DNA of 64,000 bases from assembly GCA_019694355.1 (NCBI GenBank), contig JAIBCB010000003.1:496001-560000 (forward strand), in the 5' to 3' direction. The stretch is from Pyrinomonadaceae bacterium (GTDB lineage: Bacteria; Acidobacteriota; Blastocatellia; Pyrinomonadales; Pyrinomonadaceae). The first letter of the stretch is position 1. Each line of letters begins with the position of its first letter. Below, piece after piece: positions 26,576 through 35,285 of this stretch. The position numbers were made by a program, and so were the translations under genes. The notes beneath the pieces were generated by a model, which was not told the DNA's origin, ran no database searches, and saw only the letters and a program-made list of their open reading frames with translations.

Positions 26576-26616
26576 AAAAGGCTGTCAGGAAGGCGAGATT
26601 CCGGACAGCCTTTTTT
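26576..26616. terminator. Intrinsic terminator, bidirectional
   Basis: 11-bp stem: AAAAGGCTGTC (26576-26586) pairs with GACAGCCTTTT (26604-26614), followed by more T. The flanking A and T runs allow termination on both strands, serving the gene at 26031 and the end of the tRNA-Met transcript on the minus strand. Confidence 0.9.
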
Positions 26617-26627
26617 GTGATCTTGAA

Positions 26628-26704
26628 TGGTGGCGGGGGGGAGACTTGAACTCCCGACCTCAGGGTTATGAATCCTGTGCTCTAACCAGCTGAGCTACCC
26701 AGCC
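26628..26704 (-). tRNA. tRNA-Met (CAT), elongator type
   Basis: 77 bases including an encoded 3' CCA. All arms are visible on the minus strand: D stem GCTC/GAGC, anticodon loop TTCATAA with CAT at 26668-26670, T stem GGGAG/CTCCC with loop TTCAAGT. The anticodon stem does not have the three G-C pairs of initiator tRNA. Two non-canonical pairs appear: position 4-69 (T opposite C) in the acceptor and 31-39 (A opposite C) in the anticodon stem. Confidence 0.92.
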
Positions 26705-26882
26705 ACGAACACTCGATTATAAATGAGCATTCGCGAAAAGCAAACGTAAAATTCCGGGCGAACGGCGCGGATTCGTCAGCCATCCAATCCAAACAGCACA
26801 ATCTTTCGGTACAGTAGGGTATATTGGTCCTATACAACAAAGAAGGACGTTCGTAGCCGGCCAGGTTGGCGCGGGTGGTCTT

Positions 26883-27809
26883 ATGAAAGTGATCAGTTTC
26901 ATCACGGGCATTATCTTGTTCCTTTCGGTCAGTGTTGTCGCCTTTGCGCAGGCCCGTTCGATCACGATAAAGACGGAACCGAAGGCTCAGATCTTTATAG
27001 ATGGCGTATCTTACGGCCGGACGGGCGAGGATGGAACCCTGAAGATCAGAAAGCTTTCTGCCGAGGTTCATACGCTCAAGATCCGCTGCGACGGCTTTAA
27101 GGAAAAGACACAAAGGCTAACGGCAGCAGTTAAAGGTGAAATTGCTGTTGCTCTCGTAAAGACCACTGATAAAGCGGAACTGAAGTTTCAGGAAGCCGGA
27201 AGGCTCGCTCAGATCGACCGTGACAAGGCGATCGCTGCCTATGCGGAAGCGATCAAGCTGCGGGCGGGGTTTGTTGATGCGTATATCGAGATGGCAAGGC
27301 TGCAGAACGATAATGCAGATGTCATCGCGGCGCAAAAGACAATCGCCGCTGTAAGGCGCCTACGACCTGGTATTGCGGAGGTTTCCGCGGTCGAAGCCCG
27401 CATCCTTAAAGACGGCGGCTATCCGGACAAGGCGATCCTTGCCTTCAAGAAGGCGATCGTCGAGGGGAAAGGGTTTCAGCCAGAGGCTTATACCGGGCTT
27501 GGCCTGCTATACAAGGATCGAGCGGAGACTGCCGGCGGTGAGGGCGATCTCGATGCTGAAAAGCTGAACTACGACGAATCGGCAAAAAATCTGAAGGTCG
27601 CATTAAAGCAGCTTGGGAGCGCGCCGGACGCGATCGTGCTTTATCAGCTTTTGGGTCTTGTTTACGAAAGAAGGCATCAATATCCTGAAGCGATTGCCCT
27701 TTACAAGCAGTTTTTGGACATTTTTCCGGATACGCCGGAAGCCACCTCAGTCCGCTCCTTCATCATACAGCTTGAAAAACAGATGGCTGAGACGCCTCAA
27801 GCCCAATGA
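26883..27809 (+). CDS. Secreted PEGA-domain and TPR protein
   Basis: 308 residues. The signal peptide is MKVISFITGIILFLSVSVVAFAQA. A PEGA-type beta domain (about 25-90) follows, ITIKTEPKAQIFIDGVSYGRTGEDG. Helical TPR-like repeats then span about 100-300: AELKFQEAGRLAQIDRDKAIAAYAEAI, FVDAYIEMARLQ, YPDKAILAFKKAIVEGKGF, and LLGLVYERRHQYPEAIALYKQFLDIFPDTPEA. PEGA domains commonly sit on surface proteins, and the TPR array suggests protein binding in the periplasm. It lies upstream of the pilus genes but is separated from them by a promoter, so a link to pilus assembly is only suggestive. The 178 bp before it, after the tRNA, holds no other feature that I can support. Confidence 0.82.
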   Translation: MKVISFITGIILFLSVSVVAFAQARSITIKTEPKAQIFIDGVSYGRTGEDGTLKIRKLSAEVHTLKIRCDGFKEKTQRLTAAVKGEIAVALVKTTDKAELKFQEAGRLAQIDRDKAIAAYAEAIKLRAGFVDAYIEMARLQNDNADVIAAQKTIAAVRRLRPGIAEVSAVEARILKDGGYPDKAILAFKKAIVEGKGFQPEAYTGLGLLYKDRAETAGGEGDLDAEKLNYDESAKNLKVALKQLGSAPDAIVLYQLLGLVYERRHQYPEAIALYKQFLDIFPDTPEATSVRSFIIQLEKQMAETPQAQ

Positions 27810-27888
27810 TTTACGAGAAATTCTCTCAATTTGACCGATTCTGTGTGAATTTTTTCGGTCAACCTGCACCACATCGCTCGAAAATTTG

Positions 27889-27917
27889 TTGACACGGCAG
27901 TGTTTAACTATTACTAT
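27889..27917 (+). promoter_or_regulatory. Sigma70-type promoter for the pilus motor operon
   Basis: TTGACA (27889-27894), a 17-base spacer, then TACTAT (27912-27917). The -35 is perfect and the -10 matches 4 of 6. It lies 125 bp upstream of pilB, leaving an untranslated leader of roughly 115 bases. Confidence 0.65.
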
Positions 27918-28041
27918 TAGGTGTCAACGATGTTTGTCATCGTTGTTCTGACGACCCACTTCTCAAAATACAAGTCCGCTTCGAAAGCGAGAATTCCGCC
28001 AGGAAACCCGCCGAATAGAGGAGCCTTGAACCCACAGTTAA

Positions 28042-29886
28042 ATGTCAGCAAAACTCGGAGAAATTCTTGTCCGCGAAAACCTCATCACTCCGCAGCAACT
28101 GCGTGATGCGCTTGAGTACCAGCGGAATAACGGAGGCAGGCTCGGTTCCAACCTAGTCAAGCTGGGCGTTGTCTCCGATGATGTGATCACGGCCGTTCTG
28201 TCGCGTCAGTACGGCGTACCATCGATAAATCTCGAACTATTCCAGATCGAGCCTGAAGTCATCAAACTGATCTCGCATGAGGTCGCGCTGAAGTATTCAG
28301 TGCTGCCTGTTTCAAAGGTTGGAGCCACCCTCACGCTCGCCATGGCCGACCCGACGAACGTCTTTGCGATGGATGACATTAAATTCATGACCGGATTTAA
28401 TGTTGAGCCTGTGATCTCGGCGGAATCATCGATACAGCATGCTATCGGCAAGTACTATACCGGTTCGTCCGAGATCGATATCTTTGACGCGGCATTTGCC
28501 CAAGAGGCCGAGGTCGCTCTCACCGGAAATGGTCATCACGCAAGCTCGAACGGCCATGCAAAAGTCAGCTCCGCTCCGGGCGAAGGCCTGCAGGAAGGCG
28601 ACCTGGACGTATCGCTCGATCGGTTCACGTTCGACGCAAACGATCAAGAGAACTTTGAACTTGTCGAGGAAAATGACGAGATCGATCTTGCAGCCCTTGC
28701 CAGGGCGAGTGAAGACGCACCCGTCGTTCGGCTCGTCAACGTTCTGTTAGTTGATTCGCTTCGACGCGGCGCGTCGGACATCCACGTTGAGCCTTACGAA
28801 AAGGATTTTCGCATCCGGTTCCGCATCGACGGCGTTCTTTACGACGTTATGCATCCGCCGATGAAGATCCGCGATCCGCTTATATCGCGTCTCAAGATCA
28901 TGTCGAAGCTCGACATTTCAGAGAAGCGGCTGCCGCAGGACGGACGCATCAAGATCAAGGTCAAGATCGACAACCGATCACGCGAACTCGATTTCCGTGT
29001 TTCGACGCTGCCGACACTCTTTGGAGAAAAGGTCGTGCTTCGTCTTCTCGACAAAGAAAAGCTGATGCTTGATATGACGAAGCTCGGTTTTGAGGTCGAG
29101 AGTCTGGAAAAATTCCAGCGAGCAATCTCGAATCCGTATGGAATGGTTCTCGTTACAGGTCCGACGGGTTCCGGTAAGACGAACACGCTCTATTCGGCAC
29201 TTCAATCGCTGAACACGCCCGAGACGAACATTATGACGGCCGAGGATCCGGTCGAATTCAACCTTCAGGGCATCAACCAGGTGCAGATGAAGGAGCAGAT
29301 CGGGCTGAACTTTGCGGCCGCTCTCAGATCTTTCCTCCGTCAGGATCCGAACATCGTCCTCGTCGGTGAGATCCGCGACTTCGAGACGGCTGAGATCGCG
29401 ATCAAGGCCGCACTTACGGGCCACCTTGTGCTCTCCACTCTTCACACGAACGATGCACCGTCAACGATCTCGCGTCTCGTGAATATGGGTATTGAGCCAT
29501 TTCTTGTGGCGACATCGGTGAATATCATTCAGGCTCAGAGGCTGATTCGCCGTATTTGCCAGAATTGCAAAGAAGAGGTCCATATGCCGAGCGAAGGTTT
29601 GGTCGAGATCGGATTCAAGCCGGAAGAAGTTGGCGATATCAGGCTCTACAAGGGCCGCGGCTGCCAAACGTGCAACAACACAGGTTATAAGGGCCGAGTC
29701 GGCCTGTATGAAGTTATGGAGATCACGGATGACCTTCGTGAACTCATTATCATCGGCGCAAGCGCGATGGAATTGCGGAGAAAAGCGATCGAGCTCGGAA
29801 TGATCACATTGCGTGAATCGGGCTTGTGCAAGATACGTGACGGGATCACGACGATCGAAGAGGTCGTAAAGGAGACCGTTCTTTAG
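28042..29886 (+). CDS. pilB: Type IV pilus extension ATPase PilB (GspE family)
   Basis: 614-residue hexameric motor ATPase that drives pilin polymerisation from the cytoplasmic side. An MshEN-type N-domain occupies 1-150 (LGEILVRENLITPQQLRDAL). The N2 domain holds ASDIHVEPYEKDFRIRFRIDG. Walker A is GPTGSGKT (373-380), the Asp box is near TAEDPVEF, Walker B near DPNIVLVGEIRD, and the His box is STLHTNDAP. The C-terminal zinc tetracysteine (CQNC ... CQTC) is typical of PilB and distinguishes it from PilT. A linker of about 60 low-complexity residues (155-215) joins the N-terminal modules. First gene of a four-gene unit ending at a terminator. Confidence 0.96.
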   Translation: MSAKLGEILVRENLITPQQLRDALEYQRNNGGRLGSNLVKLGVVSDDVITAVLSRQYGVPSINLELFQIEPEVIKLISHEVALKYSVLPVSKVGATLTLAMADPTNVFAMDDIKFMTGFNVEPVISAESSIQHAIGKYYTGSSEIDIFDAAFAQEAEVALTGNGHHASSNGHAKVSSAPGEGLQEGDLDVSLDRFTFDANDQENFELVEENDEIDLAALARASEDAPVVRLVNVLLVDSLRRGASDIHVEPYEKDFRIRFRIDGVLYDVMHPPMKIRDPLISRLKIMSKLDISEKRLPQDGRIKIKVKIDNRSRELDFRVSTLPTLFGEKVVLRLLDKEKLMLDMTKLGFEVESLEKFQRAISNPYGMVLVTGPTGSGKTNTLYSALQSLNTPETNIMTAEDPVEFNLQGINQVQMKEQIGLNFAAALRSFLRQDPNIVLVGEIRDFETAEIAIKAALTGHLVLSTLHTNDAPSTISRLVNMGIEPFLVATSVNIIQAQRLIRRICQNCKEEVHMPSEGLVEIGFKPEEVGDIRLYKGRGCQTCNNTGYKGRVGLYEVMEITDDLRELIIIGASAMELRRKAIELGMITLRESGLCKIRDGITTIEEVVKETVL

Positions 29887-29903
29887 AACTTGGGAGGCAA
29901 GTT

Positions 29904-30686
29904 ATGTTAGTTAGGGCAATTGCATTATCTTTGGCACTTTTGGTTGGCATCGGCATCATCGTACCGCTCGGAACCAACGATGCGGATGCGGCATCACGTC
30001 GTGCACGCAAGAAACACCGAAAGCACTACAAAAAATATTCGAAACGCTGGTGGCGGCAATACCGCGCACGCCAACGCCGAGCTCGTCGGCATCGTGCGCA
30101 GGTCAGAAAGCTGCGGCTTCGCCAGCTCAGATTGGCCAAAGCGCGTCGGGCGCGTGCGGCCAATAGGAACAATGTTGCTTCAACTCCGCGTGTGAAGAGC
30201 GTCAAGGCACCGGCATCGACGCCTCAAACGTGGGAAGAGTCAAAAACAAGCTCGAACGAAGTGCGTTTCCGCGTCGATGATTCGCGTGGTTCGCAGGTCG
30301 GTTCGGCATCGATCTCTGTCGTTGGCCCGGCAACGGGTGAAGACCGTACGATCGGCTCGCAGAGGATGCTTGCCGGAGTCAGCACAACGGCTCTTCGCCG
30401 CGATGTGATCAACCGAATGATCCAGGAAAATGGCTGGGTCGTCAATGACTATCAAAAAGAGATCAATGGACGCCTTGTCTATGTCGTCGTCGCACAATCT
30501 CAGGCACGCAACGGCCAGCTGCAGTCGCGAATGTTCTACTTCACGGCCGTGGACGGCAAGATCTACAACGTTGCGACAAACTCGTCGGCAGATCAGGCCG
30601 ATCGGCTTGCAGAAGAATCAGAAAAGGTCTTGGGATCGCTCCAGAACCGCGTGCGTTCGGCACAGCGCGCATCCGTTCGCGAATAA
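29904..30686 (+). CDS. Secreted, very basic protein between pilB and pilT, unknown function
   Basis: 260 residues. The signal peptide ends near NDADA-ASRR. Residues 33-90 are extraordinarily rich in Arg, Lys and His with little acidic charge (RKKHRKHYKKYSKRWWRQYR and onward). A Ser/Thr/Pro linker leads to a C-terminal domain of about 140 residues (VRFRVDDSRGSQVGSASISV ... LVYVVVAQSQARNGQLQSRM) predicted alpha/beta, perhaps a stress-response-like fold. A good RBS (GGGAGG) precedes the ATG, 17 bp after pilB. Its place inside the motor operon suggests an envelope role in piliation, for example binding peptidoglycan or extracellular DNA. I know of no family match. Confidence 0.72.
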   Translation: MLVRAIALSLALLVGIGIIVPLGTNDADAASRRARKKHRKHYKKYSKRWWRQYRARQRRARRHRAQVRKLRLRQLRLAKARRARAANRNNVASTPRVKSVKAPASTPQTWEESKTSSNEVRFRVDDSRGSQVGSASISVVGPATGEDRTIGSQRMLAGVSTTALRRDVINRMIQENGWVVNDYQKEINGRLVYVVVAQSQARNGQLQSRMFYFTAVDGKIYNVATNSSADQADRLAEESEKVLGSLQNRVRSAQRASVRE

Positions 30687-30723
30687 CAAGAACCTAAATC
30701 TTAACTTTAGAACTATTTGATCT

Positions 30724-31926
30724 ATGAGCTACGAACCGGTAAATGAAGCGACCGTTACGCTGCCCGAACTTCTGAAAAGAATGACGGATGCTGGCGGCTC
30801 CGACCTGCACCTTTCTACCAACTCGCCTCCTCAGGTGCGCGTCCATGGCCATCTGTCGCCGATCGCAGGCTTTCCGGCCCTTTCGCCGGCTGATACGAAG
30901 CGGCTTGCGTATTCTGTGCTGACCGATGCACAGAAGCATCGATTCGAAGAGAATCTCGAACTCGATTTCTCATTCGGCTTGAAGGGAATGTCACGTTTTC
31001 GTGCCAATCTTTTCAACCAGAAAGGAGCGGTCGGCGCCGTTTTTCGTGCCATTCCCTACGAGATCAAATCTTTTGAGGCTCTTGGGCTGCCGCAGGTGGT
31101 CCAAGACCTCTGTAAAAAACCTCGCGGCCTCGTACTTGTGACGGGACCGACGGGATCGGGAAAATCGACCACGCTCGCCTCCATGGTCGATAAGATCAAT
31201 ATCGATCGCCACGATCATATTCTGACGATCGAGGATCCGATCGAATTCCTTCACAACCACAAGAACTGCGTCGTGAACCAACGCGAGGTGGCGGCCGATA
31301 CACACTCGTTCGGTGCCGCCCTTAGAACGGCACTTCGTCAGGATCCGGATATCGTGCTCGTCGGCGAAATGCGTGACCTTGAGACGATCGAGATGGCCTT
31401 GCGTATCGCTGAAACGGGCCACTTGACCTTCGCAACGCTTCACACGAACTCTGCCTATTCGACGATCAACCGTATCATCGACGTTTTCCCATCCGAGCAG
31501 CAGGCCCAGGTGCGTACGCAGCTCTCGCTCGTTCTCGAAGGCATTCTTTGCCAATCGCTGCTTCCGAAAGCATCCGGTGACGGACGAGCAATGGCTCTAG
31601 AGATCCTTGTTCCGAACTCCGCTATCCGCAACCTCATTCGCGAGGACAAGATCCACCAGATCTACTCGATGATGCAGACCGGCCAGGACAAGTTCGGTAT
31701 GCAGACCTTTAACCAGGCCCTCGCATCGCTCGTTCATAAACGCACGATAACGATCGAAACAGCTATGCAGCGTTCATCGAACCCTGACGAGCTCAAAGAG
31801 CTTATTCAGCGAGGCTCCGGCCTTAACGAATCCTATGGCGGAGTCGCAAGACCCGCTGCTCCCGCAGCTGGCGGCAGTCCGTATGCACAAGGCCGTCCGA
31901 TCGGACAGCGTCCGCCTGTTAGATAG
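30724..31926 (+). CDS. pilT: Type IV pilus retraction ATPase PilT
   Basis: 400 residues, the hexameric ATPase that depolymerises the pilus for twitching. The N-terminus LPELLKRMTDAGGSDLHLSTNSPPQVRVHG is PilT-specific. Walker A is GPTGSGKS (141-148), followed by LTIEDPIEFLH, the Walker B region QDPDIVLVGEMRDLET, and the His box TFATLHTNSA. AIRNLIREDKIHQIYSMMQTGQ is the conserved PilT C-domain, containing the AIRNLIRE motif needed for retraction. A Pro/Gly-rich tail of about 25 residues follows. It lies 37 bp after the basic protein gene and 35 bp before pilC. Confidence 0.97.
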   Translation: MSYEPVNEATVTLPELLKRMTDAGGSDLHLSTNSPPQVRVHGHLSPIAGFPALSPADTKRLAYSVLTDAQKHRFEENLELDFSFGLKGMSRFRANLFNQKGAVGAVFRAIPYEIKSFEALGLPQVVQDLCKKPRGLVLVTGPTGSGKSTTLASMVDKINIDRHDHILTIEDPIEFLHNHKNCVVNQREVAADTHSFGAALRTALRQDPDIVLVGEMRDLETIEMALRIAETGHLTFATLHTNSAYSTINRIIDVFPSEQQAQVRTQLSLVLEGILCQSLLPKASGDGRAMALEILVPNSAIRNLIREDKIHQIYSMMQTGQDKFGMQTFNQALASLVHKRTITIETAMQRSSNPDELKELIQRGSGLNESYGGVARPAAPAAGGSPYAQGRPIGQRPPVR

Positions 31927-31961
31927 ACCTTCTAGAAACTCATCTGGAGTGACCACTCAAA

Positions 31962-33194
31962 ATGCCTACTTACGCTTTTAAGGGAAGAAACCGATTGAAC
32001 GAACTCGTCTCCGGCGAGCGCGAAGCCGCAACACAGGATGAACTCCGGGCGTTGCTGCGTCGTGAGCAGATCATAATGACCCAGGCCTCTGAAAAGGGCC
32101 GTGAGATCTCGATACCGAAGCTCGGCCGCCGCAAAAAGGTCAAAGCAAAAGAACTTGCCGTTTTTACGCGACAATTCTCCGTTATGATCGACGCCGGTCT
32201 GCCGCTTGTTCAGTGTCTCGATATCTTGGCCGAACAGCAGCAGAATGCATTCTTTAAGGATGTTCTTCGGCAGGTTCGAACAAATGTCGAAGAAGGATCG
32301 ACGCTTTTCCAGGCTCTGGAACGTCACCCGAAAGTTTTCGACAGCCTTTTCACGCACATGGTCGAGGCCGGTGAAACGGGCGGTGTGCTCGATCTCATCC
32401 TCCAGCGTTTGGCCGTCCTTATCGAAAAGGTCGTCAAGTTGAAACGCAGCATCGTGTCGGCATCGATCTATCCGGCAGCGGTCATTCTCGTTGCGATCGG
32501 TGCGATCGCCGTCATCATGGTGGTCGTTATTCCGCAGTTCCAACAGATCTTCCTTGGCCTGTTGGGCCCGGGCGAAGCTCTGCCGCTCCCGACACGTATA
32601 GTGATGGGGATAAGCAACTTTGTCGCGGGTTGGGGCGGGCTTGCAACATTGGCCATCGCGATCGGTTCTGCGGTCGGCATCGGCTATTGGTACAAAACTC
32701 CAAAGGGACGCTGGCAGATCGACAAACTTCTGCTCAAGTTGCCCATCTTCGGCAGCATTTTGAGGAAGATCGCGGTGGCACGCTTCTCGCGCATCCTATC
32801 GACACTTCTTTCGTCAGGTGTTCCGATCCTGCAATCGCTTGACATCACAGCAAAGACGGCCGGCAACGTCATTATTGAAGACGCGATCCTGAAGGTTCGT
32901 GCCGGCGTTGAGCGCGGTGAGAATTTCGTCGATCCTTTGAAAGCTACTGATGTATTCCCGCACATGGTCGGCCAGATGGTCGGTGTGGGTGAGCAGACGG
33001 GTGCTTTGGACGCGATGTTGGGCAAGATCGCCGACTTTTACGAAGAAGAGGTCGATACGGCAATTGCCGACCTCCTCGCAATGATCGAACCCGTACTTAT
33101 CGCCTTCCTGGGCGTTACGATCGGTTCCATCGTTATTTCGATGTATCTGCCGCTCTTCACCCTTATCGGAAAACTTTCGAATCAGGGCAAATAG
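31962..33194 (+). CDS. pilC: Type IV pilus inner-membrane platform protein PilC (GspF family)
   Basis: 410 residues. Two GspF domains are present: one at about 65-190 (LAVFTRQFSVMIDAGLPLVQCLDIL ... LFTHMVEAGETGGVLDLIL) and one at about 270-395 (VARFSRILSTLLSSGVPILQSLDI ... FPHMVGQMVGVGEQTGALDAML). Three transmembrane helices sit near 168-195, 220-240 and 375-400. PilC forms the membrane platform rotated by PilB and PilT. The RBS TGGAGTG precedes the ATG. A strong terminator follows, closing the operon. Confidence 0.96.
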   Translation: MPTYAFKGRNRLNELVSGEREAATQDELRALLRREQIIMTQASEKGREISIPKLGRRKKVKAKELAVFTRQFSVMIDAGLPLVQCLDILAEQQQNAFFKDVLRQVRTNVEEGSTLFQALERHPKVFDSLFTHMVEAGETGGVLDLILQRLAVLIEKVVKLKRSIVSASIYPAAVILVAIGAIAVIMVVVIPQFQQIFLGLLGPGEALPLPTRIVMGISNFVAGWGGLATLAIAIGSAVGIGYWYKTPKGRWQIDKLLLKLPIFGSILRKIAVARFSRILSTLLSSGVPILQSLDITAKTAGNVIIEDAILKVRAGVERGENFVDPLKATDVFPHMVGQMVGVGEQTGALDAMLGKIADFYEEEVDTAIADLLAMIEPVLIAFLGVTIGSIVISMYLPLFTLIGKLSNQGK

Positions 33195-33216
33195 GGCCGC
33201 AAGCCTCGATAAAACA

Positions 33217-33254
33217 GGCCGTCCGGGCGAGATGATCGCTTCGGACGGCCTTTT
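33217..33254 (+). terminator. Intrinsic terminator after pilC
   Basis: GGCCGTCCG (33217-33225) pairs perfectly with CGGACGGCC (33242-33250), followed by TTTT. Confidence 0.9.
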
Positions 33255-33336
33255 CGCGAGCCGGTCACAGAGGTTTCAAACTTGCCATTCCCGGCTCTAA
33301 ATGCGAAATTTAGAAGGTTAGCGCCTCTTTAGTTTC

Positions 33337-35265
33337 ATGGGCTTTTTAGATGAAATAAATTCGCCTGCCGACCTGCGGCAATATCGTATCGAAGACCTGC
33401 AGGCGATCGCAGACGAGACCCGTCAATACATTATCGATACCTGTTCGCGTATCGGCGGACATACCGGAGCAAGCCTCGGCGCTGTCGAACTTGCCGTCGC
33501 AATGCACTATGTTTTCGACACGCCGCGAGACCGGCTTGTTTGGGACGTCGGGCATCAGGCGTACGCGCACAAGATCCTGACCGGACGCCGCGAACAGCTA
33601 AAGGCGATAAAGCAGCCGGGCGGCATTTCCGGCTTTTTGCGTCGTGACGAATCGGAGTACGATACGTTCGGCGCCGGACACGCTTCAACGTCGATCTCAG
33701 CGGCTCTTGGTATGGCCGTCGCCCGCGATATCAAGAAAGAAGACTTTCACGTATGCGCGTTGATCGGTGACTCGTCGCTCGCCGGCGGCATGGCGATGGA
33801 GGCGGTAAATCAGGCCGGGCATCTGAAGTCACGCCTGATCGTTATTCTGAACGATAACGAGATGTCGATCGCTCCGGCAGTTGGAGCATTGAGCCGTTAT
33901 CTGAACCGCATCAAAGAGGCGCAGAGCTATCACGATTGGAAAGAGGGAATTGGCGATGCTCTGCAGAGCGTTCCAGGCATTGGCGATAGGCTTCGGGCAG
34001 CCGCAAAATCTGTAAAAGACGCGATCGCTGCGGCCGTCTTGCCGGGCGCACTTGTAAACGAACTTGGCTTCAAATACATCGGCTATGTTGACGGACACAA
34101 TGTCCCGATGCTTGTGAAGGCTCTCGAAGAAGCGAAGAAGGTCGAAGACGGGCCTGTGATCGTTCATGCGATCACGCAAAAAGGAAAAGGCTTCCCGAAT
34201 CCCGAAAAGAACTACTACGCATATCACGCCACCGGGCCGTACGATCCGAAGACCGGTCTGCCGTACAAGTCAACGAAGGTCGCACCGCCGAGCTATACAG
34301 AAGTGTTTGGCGAAACAATGTGCGAGCTGATGGAGAGCGACGAAAGGATCATCGGCCTTACCGCCGCAATGCCCGACGGCACGGGAATCGACAAGGTCCT
34401 TGAGAAATTTCCCGAGCGTGCGTTCGACGTTGGTATCGCTGAGCAACATGCGGTCACGTTCTGCGCAGGAATGGCGTGCGAGGGACTAAAACCCGTTGCG
34501 GCGATCTATTCGACGTTCCTTCAGCGCGGATTCGACCAGCTCATCCACGACGTTTGCCTTCAGGATCTTGATGTGACTTTCGCGATGGATCGCGCGGGGA
34601 TCGTCGGTGCAGATGGCCCGACGCATCACGGACTTCTTGATATTACGTACTTGCGCGGTTACCCGAACATCGTCGTAATGGCCCCGAAGGACGAGGCCGA
34701 GATGCGCGATATGATGCTGACCGCTATCGAACATCCCGGCCCGGCGGCTCTTCGTTATCCGCGAGGAAGCGGCGTTGGGGTTGATATTTCCGAGTTCCCT
34801 AAAAAGATCGAGATCGGCCGTGGTGAGGTCCTTCGCGAAGGCGCCGACGCCTCGATCATCGCGTATGGTTCAATGGTGTATCCGTCGCTCGCTGCGGCGG
34901 ACGTTCTGGCCGCTCGCGGCATCAAAGTACAGGTCATCAACGCCCGTTTTGTAAAGCCTCTGGATGCTGAAATGATCTTGAAGGCAGCTGCTGAACACGA
35001 GGCCATTATCACGGTTGAAGAAGGATATCTTGCCGGCGGATTTGGGTCTGCCGTTATTGAATTGCTTGAAGAGAATGGGCTTCAGGACAGCGTAAAGGTG
35101 GCAAGGCTCGGCGTTCCTGACGAGATCGTTACGCATGGCGATCCAAAGGTTTTGCTTGGGCAATACGGCTTGGATGCCGAGGGCATTGCTGCAAAGGTCG
35201 AGGCAACTCTTGATGCTTTGCATAAACCTTCTGCCGCGGAAAACCGTATTCGTGCAGTAAGATAA
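33337..35265 (+). CDS. dxs: 1-deoxy-D-xylulose-5-phosphate synthase
   Basis: 642 residues, thiamine-diphosphate enzyme condensing pyruvate and glyceraldehyde-3-phosphate, the first step of the MEP isoprenoid pathway. The N-domain shows VWDVGHQAYAHKILTGR, GDSSLAGGMAMEAVNQAG, and the ThDP-binding ILNDNEMSIAPAVGALSRYLNRI. The central domain has FDVGIAEQHAVTFCAGMA with the catalytic Glu, and DRAGIVGADGPTHHG. The C-domain has RYPRGSG. Length is usual for the family (620-640). Dxs needs thiamine diphosphate, which the riboswitch-controlled thiC in this window helps supply. The ATG is 82 bp after the pil terminator, so it has its own promoter or depends on readthrough. Confidence 0.97.
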   Translation: MGFLDEINSPADLRQYRIEDLQAIADETRQYIIDTCSRIGGHTGASLGAVELAVAMHYVFDTPRDRLVWDVGHQAYAHKILTGRREQLKAIKQPGGISGFLRRDESEYDTFGAGHASTSISAALGMAVARDIKKEDFHVCALIGDSSLAGGMAMEAVNQAGHLKSRLIVILNDNEMSIAPAVGALSRYLNRIKEAQSYHDWKEGIGDALQSVPGIGDRLRAAAKSVKDAIAAAVLPGALVNELGFKYIGYVDGHNVPMLVKALEEAKKVEDGPVIVHAITQKGKGFPNPEKNYYAYHATGPYDPKTGLPYKSTKVAPPSYTEVFGETMCELMESDERIIGLTAAMPDGTGIDKVLEKFPERAFDVGIAEQHAVTFCAGMACEGLKPVAAIYSTFLQRGFDQLIHDVCLQDLDVTFAMDRAGIVGADGPTHHGLLDITYLRGYPNIVVMAPKDEAEMRDMMLTAIEHPGPAALRYPRGSGVGVDISEFPKKIEIGRGEVLREGADASIIAYGSMVYPSLAAADVLAARGIKVQVINARFVKPLDAEMILKAAAEHEAIITVEEGYLAGGFGSAVIELLEENGLQDSVKVARLGVPDEIVTHGDPKVLLGQYGLDAEGIAAKVEATLDALHKPSAAENRIRAVR

Positions 35266-35285
35266 GGCTTTTTAATTTACACAAA

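Noticed and set aside
26628..26704. tRNA gene as an integration site for a genomic island
   Set aside because: No integrase, direct repeat of the tRNA 3' end or foreign block is seen on either side.
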